64,000 nt of DNA from Sympetrum striolatum (taxonomy: Eukaryota; Arthropoda; Insecta; Odonata; Libellulidae), in contig CANPUZ010000057.1 of the NCBI GenBank assembly GCA_947579665.1, forward strand, positions 1 through 64,000. The letters run 5' to 3'. This document shows, piece after piece, positions 1-12,226 of this stretch; position 1 is the stretch's first letter, and the number at the start of each line of letters is the position of its first letter. The notes under the pieces are model-generated. The model saw only the letters and a program-made list of their open reading frames with translations. It made no database searches and was not told where the DNA came from. The translations under genes were made by a program, and so were the position numbers.

Positions 1-1444
1 AGGGATTTGTGATAACAATTTTGAAAACAAGAGATACATGTTCATGACATCTTTTCATCATTTTTTTCATCAAGAATTTATAATAAAATCAGAGGAAGAG
101 GATCAGAGACCAATCTTTGAGGTACATGGAACTATAATAGTTTATAATTAGTTATTTTTATTCTACAATTTCATATTGTTGATTAAATTGTGTTAACTTT
201 GCATGTGTATTAATATTCTTGCTTTGAGTACCTTTTAAGTGGAGAAAATTTCCTCATGCTTCCTCAGCCCAGATTGTTAGCTAGTTGAATTAGGAGCAGA
301 CGGCCGTTGGTTTATGGGACTAACTTCTGGTGAATCTAGTCCTTATTGATAAACTGCTAAAATTTTATTCTTGATTGATTATTAGGTGAAACTTTGTTTC
401 CTTTAACCCTCGAGTACTCGCGTCTGGGTCGACCCATGTGAATTTTAAAATTCCATACCTTTTTATTAGTGCTTCTTCACTTCTTCTTTCTCGTAGAAGC
501 TGAGTTTTAGAATGTACTGAACCAGCCATGCATTTTCGCCAAATCGGAAGTTTAATTATTTAAAATTTTTTTTCTTAGCAGTAGTGCAAGGTAGATGAAA
601 GACCTTTACGTAAAATATTGCATTTTTGACCTTGTTTCTGCCTTATTTTTTAGAGATATTACATAAATTTCAAATAATTAACAATTTTCAGTAGTATATT
701 AAATGTTATTTTATTTGTTCATCTGTTCCTGGTCGTAAACCGAATCGGTCGTGAACCGAGACAATTTCTCCCGTTGAAATTCTTGTAAATACAATTAATC
801 CGTTCCAAACTCAGAAACTTTGTATTTTTGTTTATAATGCATGTAAATTACATGTAAAATTAATTAAAAGAAGATAAATAAAAAAATTTTAATACTTTAC
901 GTGATTATTATTTTTTTAAATTTTTTCCTTAATCGTCTTTACGAGCGTCATTGACTGCGATCAGTCAATAGCTTGCGTATACGGAAGAAGACCCATATGG
1001 TATAAAAGAAAATTCAAAATAAATATAAAATACAGTAATTTGAATTTAAGGTAGCTTAATGTTATTACCATATTTCCCAGCCTAAAAGACGCACCGGCGC
1101 ATAAGACGCGCCTAGATTTTTCAGGTAAGAATTTACAAAAACACTCATACTTTGTCACGTAAGGTTGAGTGCTGGTAAACTCTTTATCGCGAGAGGTACA
1201 ATGTATTAGCATAGGGATGACATCTCCATTTCCTATTTTTTTACCCATTTGCAATAATATCATAAATTCATATAATTGCTAATACAGTGGCGTTTTATAC
1301 ACACTGAACCCTGGGTTGATATCCACAGTAATTGTCTGGACAGTTAAAAGAATGATATGTGTTCAGAGGAATCTCAATACTCACACTCAAAGAACCTTAA
1401 AGCCCTGAGATATAGGTGTCGTGACCTACTCCTACTTGGTGTCC
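1..1444. other. AT-rich sequence without a recognisable gene
   Basis: I see no gene. Position 404 has TTAACCCTCGAGTACTCGCG, which resembles a piggyBac-type terminus, but no matching right end follows. At 1066-1120 lies a 'tatttcccagcctaaaagacgcac' type terminus in short form, a motif like the one inside the Tigger MITE near 42284. Both look like orphan MITE ends. Short ORFs in this stretch have no family features. Confidence 0.5.
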
Positions 1445-2155
1445 CTTTTTTACTTTCTCCATATACGAAGTATAGAGATAGTATTGTTTCCATGAAAAAA
1501 TTCGACTTCGAGATTTCAACGGAAATACATGTTTTGGGGTCCCTAGAACACGTTTTGACCATTTTCGGAATGATGTCTGTGTGTATGTGTGTGTGTATGT
1601 GTGTGTGTGATAGTGGGCGCTCTAACGTGAAAACTATAAGTCATATCAATACCAAACTTCATATATAGTACTGTGGTGTGTGCTGTCAGAGTTGATTAGT
1701 TTTTGGAGTAAATCGGTCTTCCGGAAGTCGAGCTTCATTTTTCAAAACTCATTTCCGGTTTTCAAAATATCTCCATAAATATGAGATTTAGGTATATACT
1801 ATTATCTTTAAATGTTTTAGAAAATTTAATTTACTATAACTTTTGTATGAAACATATTTTTGTATCACCGGTTGATTAGGAGTTATTCGTGAAATACCGA
1901 TAAACCGGAAGTAGCTGATTATGTACTTTGTGGGTGCTCTGGGCTCTATCGGCGCAAGGCCAATTTCATTGTTTTTCATCGATCATGTCCCGAAAAACAT
2001 TATTTATAATGTTTGTGACGTAAAAGATAATAATATATAAATTAATCACTCATCTTCCAAGTTTAGATGGAATATAGAGTTCGAAATTACTGTCGTATAT
2101 AAATATTTACATCTTATATATGGAGAAAGTCATGTGCTGGCCACATCAGATATTT
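1445..2155 (-). mobile_element. HINE/Helentron-like element, reverse copy
   Basis: On the + strand this copy begins with the 3' hairpin arms (ACTTTCTC and its complement around a TATAC/GTATA stem) and ends with the family 5' tip, the complement of TCTGATGTGGCCAGCACATG. It holds a TG/CA microsatellite (about 1576-1612) and CCGGAAGT-type words in tandem units. The ends match at least six other copies in the window. Confidence 0.75.
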
Positions 2156-2162
2156 AATTTTC

Positions 2163-2806
2163 TTTTTATATATATGTATTTGTATTGTTTTTCCTCCTTT
2201 TCTGTAATTAATATTAGTTAATGGTTAGGTGTAAGAGAGGCCCTAATGGGCCTAACCTCGCCAAATAAAGAGTTTTTATTATTATTATAACTTTTGTTTC
2301 ACTTACGTTTATTCTCATTCCATATAATTCTTTCCCAATATGATGGGAACACAATTAAAAATTTCGGCGCCGAGCAGAGGGGTCCTTGCCGGAAATAAAC
2401 AAGAGACGAGGTGATGTACGGAGGGATAAAGGAAAGAGTGAAACTCGTGAGAAGTTTCTAATCAAAGCTCCCTGAAGCATCTTTGCCGAGGAAGGGCAAA
2501 GCGACTTGTGGGAAAAATGCAAGAATTAGGTGACGATATATTTTGCGTTTAAGTTTTTTCTGTTCTTAGATAAGGCACCTGAGATTGCTGTCGGACTTTG
2601 TCCCTCACCTCAATTGAAGATTCCAAGATATGCCTCCTGCAAGACAAACACAGGGACGAGACACTTGTTATAACGATATCTCAGCATTTGATCACTTGTT
2701 GTTGATTAGATAAGGACGTTACTCCCTACCCTTTTTGCTGTGAGACGGACAACGGCCATAAAATCACTCGCTATAACGCAACTCTCGTTATATGCTATAC
2801 TCGAGC
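2163..2806 (+). repeat. Partial third copy of the A/B duplicated segment, with LINE 3' tail
   Basis: This matches 9736-10424 and 28640-29250. It opens with a LINE 3' end (2221-2290: a GTTAGG...CCTAAC stem, then AATAAAG and ATT repeats) and continues into a shared downstream flank beginning 'cttttgtttcacttacg'. Homology stops at 2806, exactly where repeat C begins. The shared flank means this is a piece of the duplicated locus and not an independent LINE insertion. Confidence 0.75.
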
Positions 2807-4805
2807 AGATGAGCCAAGAAAGGCTCACCTTATCCTGTTTTCCCTGACTTTTCTTGTAAATATGAATTTATTCTTTATTTTTCATATTACTTTATTTGCC
2901 AATAACTCTCTCTTTACCAATTCACCTTTTATTTAAGATTTTTTGTACAATAACTATACCTTGTATTAAGTGTAATATAGTTAAATAAAATATTGTACAA
3001 AAAATAGCACTTTTAATTTAGAGTTTCATGTCAAAATAAAATCTACTTACATTATAGTCCACTTCCATATCAATGAAAATTAAATGTTTTAATAATCGTA
3101 TTTTAAATTAATACTGCTTATCGGAAATAATAGTTTACATCAAAGTTTTCTAAAATAAAAATTTTATTTCAATTTTTTTTACAATCAAGAAAATGTCAAG
3201 AAAACGACTTAAGTAGTCGTGATAGTAATCAAAATAAAACCTATATTTCATTACAACAATATTTTATTTAAAAGAACAAAAAGATATATTTGAAAATCTT
3301 GTTTTAAATTATTACGCTCACCAGAGTTAATTGTTTTAATCAAAGCTTCCCAATTAAATATCAAGAAAAAGCCGAAAAACGACTTTCGTAGTGTTGTCAA
3401 ATTAAAGTCTATTTTCTTTATAATCAACTTTAATTTAAAAATTATAAAAAACAAACGGATGTATTTAAAAATCTTATTTCAAATAATAATGCTTTCTGGA
3501 CCCAATGTCTTAGTTAGATCGTGTAGATATATAATCAAAAGAATAGCAGTTTGACTCCATCGTAGCCACATTTATTGTCATCACAAGTACTATGCTGAAA
3601 TTAAAATTAATAGCTTTAAGTCGTTTCTCAATATAAAACTATAAAAAAGGGTTGAGCAATTTAATTTCGGATGTTTCAATTGAAAATACTCTTCGATTCT
3701 AAAGAATTGCTTTTTTTCATGAGCCGTCATGTGATAAGATAAAATCTGCATATCGACATTATATCAGCTAATGCATTACTTCGTTTAAGGTCTATTGTTT
3801 TAATAACATTGTGATTCAATAAAAAGCGACAAAAGATAAATTTAAAGCACGTTATGAAATTAGTTTCCGCGAAGTCTCTGTTCAGATAAACTGAAGAAAT
3901 AATAATTTTCATAAAAAAATATGGAAAGAAGGTGAAAAATATCATCGGTCACTTGATGTATTTACAGTAAAAAAATAGTAATTCGTTTAAAAAATACGGT
4001 ATGAAGAAGCAAATGATAGTATTTTCTTACCTCTTTAGTTTTTCCTCAAATAACGCCTTTAAATAATCACAGCACTACTTTAAACACTTTATTTTGAGCG
4101 AATACATTACAACATATCTTATGACCACTGGTGACGAAAAAACAATTTGCCGAGAAATTGCTCAACCTCACTGTATCCATTTTCGCTCACAAAAGCAACA
4201 CCTCTTAACACGTATATTCTTTCGCCTAACATTCTCCGTTAACTGAGTGGATTAAGTGTACTTTGAAAATCAAAGCCAGAAAATTAATGATATTGTTACG
4301 AGCCGTGGGGTTCGGGATAATTTACTCAACTCTCGTAATCCGAAAAAATAACACTTTATTCCCGATCGTAATCAATACAGAAACTTTACTTCATCGACAC
4401 GCTCAACACCAAACACAACTCAAACTGTTTATTTATTTTTCTCTCGCTACCATTATTGTCCTTAGCAACTGCCGCGTCGCGTATTTATAATAGTTCGCGG
4501 CATTTCCATGAAATAACGTTGGGCGCAGGAATATTTTATAAATAAGCACTTCAGTCACAATTCCACAATATTTCTTAGGGTAATTGCGCGACACTCGAAT
4601 TATTTTCCGCAGCACTTCGTAAACCGACTAAAATCCTTGTATGTTCAGCAAGAAAAACTCGAAGTACAATTTCTTGGTGATAGAGCACGAAACACACTTT
4701 CACTTTGCCAATATAAGTAAGTCCTCTGAAAGATGCGTTTTCGATGTGAACAACACGATTGCACGCGAAGAACTGAAAATGAAGGCCAAAAGCATGACTA
4801 CACGC
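2807..4805 (+). repeat. Dispersed repeat, copy C (partner D at 55345-57062)
   Basis: Colinear with 55345-57062 over nearly 2 kb. It starts at 'agatgagccaagaaaggctc' and ends near 'aagcatgactac'. It contains diverged internal units of about 170 bp (3190-3330 and 3358-3490). Copy C has roughly 279 bp (about 4033-4311) that D lacks. No protein family is recognisable; the ORF at 4641-4883 is AT-rich and runs past the end of the homology. Confidence 0.75.
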
Positions 4806-6147
4806 AAAGCATTTCTATATTTCTTGTTTGTGAAATCCACCTTCCACGTCACTCCTTATCTACTACCCATAGAGATAGAATAGCCACCAGAAAAGCAGGC
4901 TGAAACATTCGGTTTAATTGCGCAATGGAATATTCTTATCGGTGGTCAGGTCCATCAAACTAATTAAGGGAAATGAGAGCTCTAACGACTCATCCCTTTT
5001 CGAGACATAACTATTTAACGATGTATAATTAGGATGGTCAAATCTTTATATCGATCGCGCTTCAAATTCTTAGAGATATTAATCGTTGCAGAAGTCTTTC
5101 CGTTTCACTAATTAAATTACACTGACTCGTGTTGCGGTTTACACCGTCTTTAGAGTGAAATTATGCCTTTTCGTTATATGTAGCAATGGGAAGTTACGCA
5201 TTTAATATGCTGTCTGTGCAGAGAGTGGATTATCGTGAGTTATGATGGAATAAATATAATATTTGAGCCGCAGAAGTTGCTCTGGAGTTCACTTGCACGA
5301 AAATTAAATTATGCTTTTTCTCTATGAGTTTAGAAAGATCATAACCAAAATGTTTATTTTCTGGGAGAAGAAAAACGGACATACACTCTCACTTAAAAAT
5401 ATTGAAAATTAAGATTGATGCTTCCTTTTGCAATAAAAACTGTTCAAGTGAAAACACATTTCTTTCAATCTTTTCTACACAGAGATGAATATGGAGATAT
5501 AATATTGAGGTTGTACAAGAAGTGAAAAATAGTGTCTTGGCTTGGGCTCGAACGGAGATCCTCACTGAGGCAACCGAAACACAAATCTATATTTAGAGTT
5601 TTCCACTACAGATATAATATTTCCGCTTAAATGTGGAACAGAATAGCCGTCATTTCAATAGTCTTAGCAGCAGTATTTGTGAAAGAGTATACTTTTTATA
5701 CTCGAATGTAAGCCGAACTCATTATAAGCAGAGGTACCTAATTTTATTCCAAAAAACTGGGAAAAGTAACAGAGTCGAATATAAGCCTAGGGTGGGAAAT
5801 GCAGCAGGTACTGGTACACAATGAAAATAATTAGCTATGGAATTACAGTAATTGAGGCATTGGTAGTTTAGTAAGAGAGAATTGACAAGGAATTGTTGAA
5901 TGAGCAAGTGAGGAATTTCCCAGCCGATTTACGACAATGACGCTTCGTTGCCACGGGAGAACTGATAAGGGGAGCCCTCCCTCGAGTTTAAGAAGCCTTG
6001 CACTCAGCATAAAAAGTGTGCAGAAAAACTCGGCTTTTGCATGAGTATATAATTGTATCCACAGTTAAATTTATCTACATGTATATATAATCATAGGGCA
6101 CTAAATACGTTTTTGCGCGATGTAAGTCTGCGAAAGACTTAAAGCCC
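4806..6147. other. AT-rich sequence, no gene seen
   Basis: I see only short AT-rich ORFs and no repeat shared with the rest of the window. Confidence 0.4.
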
Positions 6148-6301
6148 ACCAAATTTTTACCACAGACACACACACGTTTTGGAAAATAGCTAAAACATGC
6201 TCTATAGGCCCCAAAACATGTTTTTCAGTCAAAATCTGGAGGTCGAATTTTTTTGCTAATACAATACTTTCTCTATACTACGTATAGCGAGAAAGTAAAA
6301 A
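6148..6301 (+). mobile_element. HINE-like 3' fragment
   Basis: It carries the family 3' region: a CA-rich stretch, then 'ggccccaaaacatg', then the terminal ACTTTCTC...GAGAAAGT hairpin followed by A's. The 5' part is missing. Confidence 0.65.
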
Positions 6302-6640
6302 ATTAAGGAGTTGCCACTGTCTGCCAAAACAATGAAAGATAGATCAATTAAAATGTGTTCCAATGTAACCATCCAGCAAATCGAAGATCTGAAATCAGTT
6401 TCGGCTTTATCAATAGCAGTTGACGAGTCAGGTGACACAAATGATACGTCGCTCATCGTAAGATTTATTTCTCATTCAGGTTTTTAAGAGGAACTATAGG
6501 ATTATCGCCACTCAAAGGCGCGTGGAGAGGATAAGCTGTGGTGGAGTGTGTGAATATATTCCTATCGATAAGATTGTGTCGATTTCAACAGACAAAAGTA
6601 TGACCGGCGTCAGAAAAAGGTTGGTTGCCATTTCGAAAGT

Positions 6641-7671
6641 AAAAATCTGAAGTGGCCAGCACATGACTTTCTCCATATATAAGATGTAAATATTTACCTA
6701 CGACAGTATTTTCGAACTCTAAATTCCATCTAAACTTGGAAGATGAGTGATTAATTTATATATTATTATCTTTAACGTTACAAACATTATAAATAATGTT
6801 TTTCGGGACATGCTCGATGAAAAAAAATGAAATTGGCCTTTCGCCCATAGAGCCAGAGCACCCACAAAGTACATAATCAGCAGCTTCCGGTTTATCAGTA
6901 TTTCATGAATAACTCCTAAACAATCAGTGATAAAAAATATGTTTCATACAATAGTTATGGTAAATTTTATTTTCTAAAACATTTATGGATAATAGTATAT
7001 ACCTAAATAACATATTTATGGAGATATTTTGAAAACCGGAAATGAGCTTTGAAGAATCAAGCTCGACTTCCGGTAAACTGATATACTTCAAAATCTAATC
7101 AACTCTAACGACACAAACCAAAATACTATATATGAAATTTGGTGGTGATCCAACAAACAGTTTTCATGTTAGAGCGCCCACGAAGTACATAATCAGCTAC
7201 TTCCGGTTGATCAGTATTTCACGAATAACTCCTAATCAACCGGTGATACAAAAATATGTTAAATACAAAAATTATAGTAAAAGTCATTATCTAAAACTTT
7301 TATAAGGTGTACTATATATCATATTTTTGAAGATATTTTAAAAACCGGAAATGAGCTTTGAAGAATGAAGCTCGACTTCCGGTTAACCGATTTACTCCAA
7401 AGACTAATCAACTCTGACAGCACACACCACAGTACTATATATGAAATTTGGTATTGATACGACCAATAGTTTTCACGTTAGAGCGTCCACTATCACACAC
7501 ACACATACAAACACAATCACACACACACACACACAAACACACAGAAATCATTCCGAAAATGGTCAAAACGTGTTCTAGGGACAAAACTTGTGTTTCCGTT
7601 GGAATCTCGAAGTCGATTTGTTTCATGAAAACAATACTTTCTCTATACTTCGTATATTGAGAAAGTAAAAA
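6641..7671 (+). mobile_element. HINE/Helentron-like element, full-length copy
   Basis: The 5' tip is TCTGAAGTGGCCAGCACATG preceded by A's. About 20 nt inside lies ACTTTCTCCATATA, whose complement forms one arm of the 3' hairpin (7636-7666), followed by A's. Between them are two tandem units of about 250-300 bp, each with CCGGAA words in both orientations (near 6885, 7039, 7068, 7201, 7344, 7376), and a CA microsatellite at 7494-7540. This asymmetric-TIR plus 3' stem-loop anatomy is that known for Helentron-derived HINE elements such as DINE-1. No protein is encoded. Confidence 0.75.
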
Positions 7672-8869
7672 CAGATTTGGCTCTCAAAATGTTTTTGAAT
7701 CGTTGTATTGTACATATTTGGCTCTTTGGCCAATAAGTTTGCCGACCACTGGGCTAGCCCATTAAAATGAATGATTTTCAATTGGCACTCACGTAGGAGC
7801 TATTCTTCCATAGTAGGACTTCCTGCGTAGACGACTACTGTCATTTTGTTAGCAGTGTTTATTATATGGCATATATTAGCATATGCCTGTTTAGTACAGA
7901 CGTATAAGGTGCAGCGACTACCGCATATCTTAAGGGGCGTTTGCGATCAAATGATTTTTCAATGTCTTACGCTCGAATTTCGGGGTGCCCATTACTTACG
8001 AAGGCGCGTTATTTTCGAGTTAACTCATTATTTTATTGATTCATGCATCATAACAAAACTGCGACCTCTAATAAAAAATTGGGAAATTATTGCTCCATAA
8101 TTCGCTCGAAAACTAATCGTGTACCATTAGGTGATATAAATTCATATCAAATTGCTTTCTCGGGATATTTCTACTTCATAAGCAATGGTTGTGTGAAGAG
8201 GGAGGGCTAGAAGTTACCCTGGGAATCAGCACTGCTTTCATCTCCTATATTCCCACCCATCCTGAATGGCGATTTGTTGCCAAGTTTCGTATGAAAACAA
8301 ATCCCATGCATCCCAATAGGTCTCATCTTCTGATGTTCTGCCTGTCGGCAGGTCCCACACACCACAACCGTCTCCACTTCATTAATTTATTTATTTATTC
8401 AAATCTCACATGCAGCAAAACGATGCCAATTTAAAGTGAAATATAAAAATATACATATAGTAAAGTGATAAACATAATAGTTAAAAAGTGACATAAAATA
8501 TATAGAAAAAAACAAACATAAAGGTAGATTTTACAATCATATGGATCTGGTGTGTGGTAAGCTCAGGTTCAAAAATTTCTGTTTAGATAAAGGATCAATA
8601 GGAGGAGGAATTGAGTTCATTAGAGAAGTAAAGAAAAGGGGGCGATTGATAAGTGAAAGGAGTAGCATAGTGAAGTAAAGACGTCATACGGGCTGTCGGG
8701 AACACGATAATTCGCAAGTTAAGGGAGAACAGTGTAGCAGTGAATGTAAGAAGGATAAATCATGTTTTGATCTATTGACAGAACGAGATTTCAGGATAGT
8801 GAAGATAAGAGAGAATTTTTAGAAGATCCACGGAAGGAAGAAACTCTGGCTTTTACAATTCTGAGAAGG

Positions 8870-9230
8870 AAGTAAGTAATTCTGTCTAATGAGGAAAGAT
8901 GGGTTGGAAAGTACATGTCCTGGGCCTCCTCCTTGGTCTTCTTGTATCCTCCTCTCTTCACCTCAACTTTAGCTTTCTTCTTCTGTTTTCTCCTTCCACC
9001 ATTCCTTCAATGGCTATAGTCAGAACCCCCTTCCCTCTTACAACATGTCCAATTCAGCTTCCTTTTCTTTTCCGTATTGTGCGGAGTAATGTTCTTTCCA
9101 TCTCTTCTCAGCACTTCATCTTATTCCATTTCATTCTCTCCACACATTTCGAAAGCATCAATCCTGTCCTTCTCTTCCCATGTTTCGCATCCATGTAACA
9201 TAACGCTTCACCAATCCTCAGCTCTAGATT
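8870..9230 (-). pseudogene. RTE-like LINE C-terminal remnant (copy A)
   Basis: Read on the minus strand, the sequence encodes broken pieces of the C-terminal tail typical of insect endonuclease-reverse transcriptases: a CETW-like word, then an 'RKRKGSWIGHV' stretch. The sister copy at 27690-28080 keeps this as a longer open frame. Stops and frameshifts remove any function. Only the tail is present; the endonuclease and RT core are absent. The clade assignment is tentative. Confidence 0.6.
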
Positions 9231-9733
9231 AATACACATTTCTTACAGAAGTCTTCCTTTGCCATAGCTATTCTTGTCTTGATCCTCCGTCAGCATGCTC
9301 GCCTTTTAACCTGCTCTATTATCCTTACCTCATTTGTCACAACAACTTCTCCGTAATTTACTCTCAAACCTTATTATTCTTATTATTAATTACATTATTG
9401 TAGCTTATTAATCTCAATCTTTCAGGCCTCCATTACTTAAATCGCATTTCCGAAAGCTCTTTATTTTCCTTCTACTCTTCTTCTTCTGTCTTTTCAGGTA
9501 AATGACATCCGTGGTCATCCACCCAGAAATTTACCCAACAATATTGGTCAGCAATTATTCAACTAGAGATATACCTGCTTGTATTTATTTCCATCTGTGT
9601 TTTCGCGGGTTCTTTTCTCCCCTTCTTGCGTGAGCGTTTTCCCGCACAGTGGGTTTTTCTCCGAAAGCCTTCAACCGAGGAGTTTTTCCCCACACCCCAA
9701 TTCTTTCATTTGTTTACCTTTTCTTTTTGTTTT

Positions 9734-9785
<52 letters not shown>

Positions 9786-9882
9786 TTGTATCTCTTGCAC
9801 CTTTTCTGTAATTACTCTTAGTAACCCTTAATGGTTAGGTGTAAGAGAGGCCCTAATGGGTCTAACCTCGCCAAATAAAGAG

Positions 9883-9944
<62 letters not shown>

Positions 9945-10440
9945 ACTTTTGTTTCACTTACGTTTATTCTCATTCCATATAATTCTTTCCCAATATGATG
10001 GGAACACAATTAAAAATTTCGGCGCCGAGCAGAGGGGTCCTTGCCGGAAATAAACAAGAGACGAGGTGATGTACGGAGGGATAAAGGAAAGAGTGAAACT
10101 CGTGAGAAGTTTCTAATCAAAGCTCCCTGAAGCATCTTTGCCGAGGAAGGGCAAAGCGACTTGTGGGAAAAATGCATGAATTAGGTGACGATATATTTTG
10201 CGTTTAAGTTTTTTCTGTTCTTAGATAAGGCACCTGAGATTGCTGTCGGACTTTGTCCCTCACCTCAATTGAATATTCCGAGATATGCATCCTGCAAGAC
10301 AAACATAGAGACGAGACACTTGTTATACCTCAGAATTTGATCACTCGTTATAAAGGACGTAACTCCCTATCCTGTGCCAATGAATCACTCGCTATAACGC
10401 AACTCTCGTTATATGCTATACTCGTTATATCGGACTGCAA

Positions 10441-10888
10441 AAGGTTGATTAGTTTTGGATGAATATCGCTTAACCGGAAGTTCCGGTTAAACCGGAGCAA
10501 AATTTATTTTCTTAAATATCTCTGTAAAAATGCAATGTAGGTATATACATTTACGCACAAAAGTTATAGATAATGTATTTTACCACAACTTTTGTATGAA
10601 AAGTTATTTCGTAACACTGATTGTTTAGGAGTTATTCTTCAATAATGGTTAACCGGAAGTTGTTGTTTATCCAGAAATGGAAGTTTTTCATACATATCTC
10701 TGTCAGAATGCAATGTACGTATATAAAATTTTTTTCAAAAGTTATAGATAATGTATTTTACTACAACTTTTTTGTGAAACATTTTTTCGTAACACTAATT
10801 GTTTTGGAGTTATTTATATATTACCGGCATAGGCTTCTGTTTTCAATGAATATGGAGAAAGTCATGTGTTAGCCACATCAGATTATTT
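10441..10888 (-). mobile_element. HINE-like fragment, reverse
   Basis: It runs from an internal 'ggttgattagttttgg' unit through two tandem CCGGAAGT units to the family 5' tip (complement of TCTGATGTGGC). The 3' hairpin end is missing. The identical truncation in copy B shows it predates the duplication. Confidence 0.65.
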
Positions 10889-12226
10889 TTTTTTTAATAT
10901 TTGAGCCCGAAATACATAAGCACATTTGAATGTTTTACAAAACATTCTTTTTAAGTTTAACCTTTCCGGAGGCTTGACAATTCTTCTAGGTCACAATATT
11001 TGGTACAAATTGTTTGCTAGACCTCCTCTCACTAACCTCAGGGGGCTCATCATTCGCCAAAGCTTTCACCAAGGCATCTGGCGATTCCCTTTCACCGTTT
11101 ATTGAAAAACCCCCTGAGTGAGGCATGGAAGAATCATTATGAATACCTTTTACTACCTCTGAGCTTGCAGTCTCAAATTCAGAATTGCGTGCTTCGGTTC
11201 TACTAAAACGAAACAATTTCAGGATTGATTTTGTGGTACTTATTAACTTGTAAAAAAGGTTAATGCTTGGCTTTTACAGTTACTATTTTCAGGTGAAAAT
11301 TTATAGGGTCACCCTCTTAATCCGGACCCTTAGCTCGCCTTGGAAGCTCGGGAGCGCCTGACCTTCCCATGAGGGGGGACCGTAAAAAAACTAACCGCGT
11401 GGAATACGATTTAAAAACTTGTAAGCAATTCAAATGAGCAACAATTTATTATCTTCGTCGTCTCACTCGTCCAAAGAGATATACAAGCCTCTTTTGATCG
11501 ACGTTCTACGATGAAAATTAAGATTTTTCGTGATTTTGCTAGAAATTACCCGTTGACACACGGCAACGTTGCCCCGGGGGGGAATATGGATGGTGATGGA
11601 TATGGATATATGCTGTCATACTATGGATAATATGACAGCAAACCAAACTCGATTCAATGTTAATGTATCTATCCATCAAAATGCATTAAGAATATAAGTC
11701 AAGTTAACATTAATCCTGATAATAAGTGATTACCTTTATGAAGAAGAAAAAATTGAAAAAATTGCCAGAAATATTTTTTTGTCTTGTTCGCCTCGGTACG
11801 GAGGTGGTTTATAAAACACGAAAATTAGGAAACACCCGAAAGAAATAGCCGAAAAATCGAAAAAGCATTTCCATAAGAAATGCAAGTAAAGTTCATTTTT
11901 CTCGTTGTAGGCTTTATTTCATTCGAAAATTTAAATTAGAAATAACAGTCGCACAAAGTCGAACCAAGCACCAAAAGAAGGGGAATAGAATAAAGATTCT
12001 TATTTCGGTCGTGAAATATCGTTTACGAATCGATATTTCGAGAATTTTGATAAAATGCGTGAATATTTTATCTAAATTTCGAGAGATAAATAATTACCCG
12101 AATTCCAATAACCATCAAAAGTAAAATTTCACCAATGTACATTTCGCTGTTGAAACAAACAGCATCTTCAGGGTACCAAGGGAAAATGGTCAAATTTTGT
12201 ATAAGGTAAGGACTAGAGCATGCCTC

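Larger units (their letters stand above)
7672..12226 (+). repeat. Segmental duplication, copy A
   Basis: Colinear and nearly identical with 25561-31049. Together with the HINE at 6641-7671, the shared block begins at the 5' tip of that element and ends at 'gcatgcctcgga'. Copy A lacks the Helitron that copy B carries after 'ggcata'. It has longer microsatellites than B: (TA)n at 9736-9782 and (ATT)n at 9887-9943. Contents are a LINE C-terminal remnant, a LINE 3' tail at 9833-9943, a reverse HINE fragment, and anonymous DNA. Confidence 0.85.

Noticed and set aside
9579..10009. Ile/Tyr- and Ile-repeat ORFs
   Set aside because: They are translations of (TA)n and (ATT)n microsatellites.
10986..11216. 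76-codon minus-strand ORF with acidic, Ser-rich content and an acceptor-like TTTCGTTTTAG upstream
   Set aside because: The sister copy at 29805-30035 has a frame-changing difference and there is no recognisable domain or second exon; treated as chance ORF within the duplication.
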